The notes under the pieces were generated by a model, which was not told the origin of the DNA, made no database searches, and worked only from the letters and a program-made list of their open reading frames with translations. A program made the position numbers and the translations under genes. Shown here piece by piece: positions 58,894 through 64,000 of a stretch of 64,000 bases of DNA. Location of the stretch: assembly GCF_020497125.1 (NCBI RefSeq), contig NC_059082.1, forward strand, positions 29,410,965 through 29,474,964, in the 5' to 3' direction. How positions within the stretch are numbered: position 1 is the stretch's first letter; the number at the start of each line of letters is the position of its first letter. This DNA comes from Mauremys mutica. Lineage: Eukaryota; Chordata; Testudines; Geoemydidae.

Positions 58894-59905
58894 CAGTAAC
58901 TCCTCGTTTAACGTTGTAGTTATGGTCCTGAAAAATGTGACTTTAAGTTAAATGATGTTAAGTGAATCCAATTTCCCCATAAGAATTAATGTAAAGGGGG
59001 GGGGTGTTAGGTTCCAGGGAAATTTTTTCACCACACAAAAAACTATATATTACATAGATATACACACAGTATATGTTTTAAACAAACAATTTAATACTGT
59101 TCACAGCTATTGATTGTGAAACTTGGTTGAGGTGGTAAAGTTAGAGGGTGGAAGAGGGAGGGCTATTTCTCAGGGAATGCCTTGCTGCTAAACAATGAAC
59201 TAGCACTTGGCTGAGCCCTCAAGGGTTAACACGTTGTTAATGTAGCCTCTCACACAAGGCAGAACGAACATGGGGGAGGGGAGACAACATAGCAGACAGA
59301 CAGACACACACCTTGTGTGTGTGAGAGAGAGAGAAATGCATGCTGCTCCTTTAAGTAAGCTGACCCACCCTTAAGGGCAATATCTTTTTAAGTGGATCAG
59401 GAAGTTGAGACAGCAGCTGCTGCCCCAAGCTCGCTCTCTCTCTCTGTCCATGACCCTTCCCTGCTCTATATGGAGAAAGGGTAAGCAGAGTGCAGGAGCA
59501 GGGGGGAGGGTGACACCCTGACATTAGCCCCCCCCTTTCCCCTCTTGCACAGCAAGCAGGAGTCTCTGGGAGCAGCTCCAAGGCAGAGGGCAGGAGCAGC
59601 ACATGGCAGTGGGGGGAGGGACAGCAGAACTGCCCAGCAATTGATAGCCTGCTGGGTGGCTGCAGCACAGGGAACTTAGGGGAGTGGGGGGCTGAGAGGG
59701 GGGCTGCCGGTCCACCCTGGTTACAAGCCCCTACCAGCTAGCTGCAACGGGCTGCTCTTCCTGCAAGCAGTGGACGAAGCAAGCGGCTGCCAAATGACGT
59801 TAGAAGGGAGCATTGCACAACTTTAAACAAGCATGTTCCCTAATTGATCAGCAATGTAACAACAAAACAATGTTAACCGGGAGGACTTTAAGTGAGGAGT
59901 TACTG
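58894..59905. mobile_element. TA-flanked DNA transposon (Tigger/mariner type), about 1 kb
   Basis: The ends CAGTAACTCCTCGTTTAACG and GAGGAGTTACTG are inverted, and TA flanks both sides (58892-58893 and 59906-59907). The interior has GGTTAACACGTT and purine-rich tracts and no transposase. It sits inside the LINE relic and is therefore younger than it. Confidence 0.85.
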
Positions 59906-59950
59906 TACAAGATGGCACAATCCTCTTTGGGCAATGTGCTGTCAATTGTC

Positions 59951-60151
59951 TTAACAAAATCCAGAGACATACTCCAGCATTTTCTCGAATAGCACATGCA
60001 GATTGAATATTTGCTCCACTATACCCCTTTTTGGTCTAAACCGGGCTTGTTCTTTAGCCAGAACGTTCTCTATATTGGGCACAATCTTCTTCAGGATAAA
60101 GCACAACGGTGTTTGGTTGTGTGTCAATAAAGAGATTGGTAATTTCCACAT
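59951..60151 (-). pseudogene. LINE reverse transcriptase, N-terminal fragment
   Basis: The frame contains ILKKIVPNIENVLAKEQARF and RPKRGIVEQIFNLHVLFEKM, the QAGFRPGRS-type motif of LINE reverse transcriptases with substitutions. It precedes the inserted element in element orientation. Confidence 0.75.
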
Positions 60152-60440
60152 ATAGCTGGGTTCCTCTGTTTATTAATAGGAACCATCAGGGATTGTGTCC
60201 AAGTCTTGGGCTATCTTTCAGACTTTCAAATCACAGTGCCAAGCTTATGTTATGTGCCAATGAGTACCACTCCACCACCTTTAATTGGTTTTGCTTGGTG
60301 GTTCTCCATTCCAGGGCCTTTATTACTTTTCAGTGTCTGCACCACATCCTCAACTTCTCAGCAGAAAGCAGGTCTAATAGATACTTCAAATAGGATTGGC
60401 AGAGTCTACACTGGACTCCCAGTGTTGCTAACAACAGTTC

Positions 60441-60879
60441 ATCTTAATTGGTCTAATCAATTATGGGAAATTTTTTACATATATGCATAAGTGCTGGAGG
60501 TGCTGTTGCACCCCATGTCGTGAGGTGATTAAATTGTAGACAGTTAAGACAATGAGTCCTAAGTATTTTCAGGCACCCTGGCTGCTAATTTTGTAGGGTT
60601 TTGTGTAACTTTTTTTTTAAGTATTCTTCTTCTCTGTTGCTGTATGAAAGACCATCGTAGACAACAGCTTAAACAGGCTGGACATAGTGCTGCCAAATGC
60701 ACAAAGTAAACAAAGTGGAGATTGTCCTCTAATCCATTTTACTGTAGTTAAAAGAATTGTAGGTGTTACATCTAACGGCAGATATTGGAGATTTTTTTTT
60801 AAACTGAGCTTTTAAGAGGACAGTCAATTTGAAGATACTGCTCGGCAGCTGTCCTAGGTCTCCTCCTGAATCTGACACT
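60441..60879. other. Intergenic DNA between LINE relic and CpG region
   Basis: AT-rich with T8 to T9 runs. No element or exon recognised. Confidence 0.4.
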
Positions 60880-61587
60880 TTTCCCACCTCGTCCCTGGCC
60901 TGCTGTGGGAAACCCCAACAACGAGAGCTTCCATTACGCTCCCCACTTCCAGTAGAGTTTCTTTCCTCTGCATCCGGCCTTCACCCCAGGGGCGCTCTGT
61001 CCTCGCGCAAGGTGGATGGGTGTCATTCCCCCACCCTCCTCCAGGCCTGTGTCTGTGATGCCTGCAGCCAGCTCCATCCCATGTGGCTCCTCTGCCGCAC
61101 TGTCGCTTTCCCCCGCCTCCTCCGCCCATGGTGCTGCTGCCTCCCTTGTTTGTTCGCCTCGCACAAGCCGCTCTCCCTCCGCAGCCGGCGGCGGCTGTTC
61201 CTTCTGCCGCTGCCTCCACCCGCCATTGGCCGTAAACACCCCACCCCCCATTTTCCCTCCCTGCCGCTGCCAGGCGGGGAAGAAGCGGGGCTCTGCTGCC
61301 CCTGTGCCCCAGAGCAACTTGCAGCCGCGGGGCTCCGAACCAGAATCAGCGCGGGTCCTGCATGCACCTGAGCCGGCCGCAGGCGCAGCCGGGGCGCGCG
61401 TGTGTGGCAGGATCCGAAGAGGCGGCGGCGGCGGCAGCTACTGCCTCAGCGTGCGGGGGAGCGACTCGCATGCACTGGCCATGCCGGCTGGCTGTGCAGC
61501 CTGGCCGGGGCGGGGAGCGCTGAGCCTCTCGGCTGCGCCCTGACTCTGCAGCGGCGGAAGAGAGGGAGCCGTTGCCTTTTGCTAGGT

Positions 61588-61698
61588 ATGGGCTGCTGCC
61601 CTTCAGCTGGGGGCTCGCGTCTCCTGCGGGCCGTACAGCCCTTGTGCGGAGTCGGCTCCGGCTCCGGCTGCGCTGCGGGGCATGAGCGCGCAACTTAG
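61588..61698 (+). other. Upstream ORF (36 codons plus stop) in the 5' leader
   Basis: An ATG at 61588 opens a 36-codon frame ending in TAG at 61696-61698, 240 bases before the main ATG and in the same frame. A second short frame starts with ATG at 61682, overlaps its end and stops with TGA at 61715-61717. If transcription starts upstream of 61588, both would be translated first and could lower initiation at the main start. The sequence GGTATGG at the first ATG could also act as a splice donor, which would remove it. The ORFs are seen directly; the regulatory role is inference. Confidence 0.4.

Positions 61699-64000
<2,302 letters not shown>

Larger units (their letters stand above)
57690..60440 (-). 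mobile_element. Non-LTR retrotransposon (LINE) relic, minus strand, interrupted by a DNA transposon
   Basis: Three minus-strand coding fragments appear in the right order for a LINE reverse transcriptase: 60151-59951 (fingers/palm), 58543-58346 (FADD active-site box) and 58349-57972 (C-terminal region). A TA-flanked element (58894-59905) and a hairpin repeat (58584-58709) lie between them. The C-terminal pattern resembles RTE-like endonuclease/RT elements rather than the CR1 fragments in this window; the clade is not certain. Outer limits are approximate. Confidence 0.75.

Overview
This is a vertebrate nuclear window: AT-rich, gene-poor DNA with no bacterial-style operons, and almost all of its recognisable content is transposon-derived. 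The mix points to a sauropsid, most likely a turtle. It has CR1 LINE 3' ends, MIR-type SINEs, many hAT miniature elements with 8-bp target duplications, and several Gypsy/ERV-type LTR families that I associate with turtle genomes. The species call is inference.

One host gene is supported. At 61939-62181 (+) lies the first coding exon (81 codons, phase-0 donor) of a FAM189/ENTREP-family membrane protein, inside a CpG-rich promoter region (about 60880-62350) with two short upstream ORFs. The gene continues beyond the right edge. The 60 kb upstream holds no exon I could recognise.

Layout, left to right. 1-554: LTR copy A, cut by the window edge. 3007-5938: a hAT miniature element split by a young LTR retrotransposon (3329-5872) that has two 774-bp LTRs with no difference seen, a 5-bp target duplication, a tRNA-Leu primer site and one residual pol-derived ORF. 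12349-12727: hAT miniature element. 17057-17229: TA-flanked miniature element. 17940-19120: GC-rich repeat. 19222-20088: two LTR fragments of one family head to head. 20226-20632: GC-rich repeat. 22460-23031: second copy of the first hAT family, carrying another repeat. 23747-24746: LTR plus a gag-like zinc-knuckle ORF. 25675-26526: LTR copy B. 33794-34469: solo LTR. 35130-35697: hAT miniature element. 37788-39849: minus-strand Gypsy-type deletion derivative with a gag coiled coil and an RNase H remnant. 41954-42169, 43661-43929 and 44850-45300: miniature elements. 46195-47313: SINE, minisatellite and CR1. 47667-48463: hAT element. 49244-52735: nested block of hAT elements, LTR copy C and a hAT relic with transposase remnants and long inverted arms. 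53883-54650: hAT miniature element. 57690-60440: minus-strand LINE reverse-transcriptase relic interrupted by a 1-kb TA-flanked element and bearing a 59-bp-arm hairpin.

The features do not work together as a pathway. The window is a promoter at the edge of a transposon-rich intergenic region. The most informative material is the insertion history: nested target duplications, young LTRs, a primer-binding-site copy embedded inside an LTR, and inverted-arm structures. I found no convincing new biological system.
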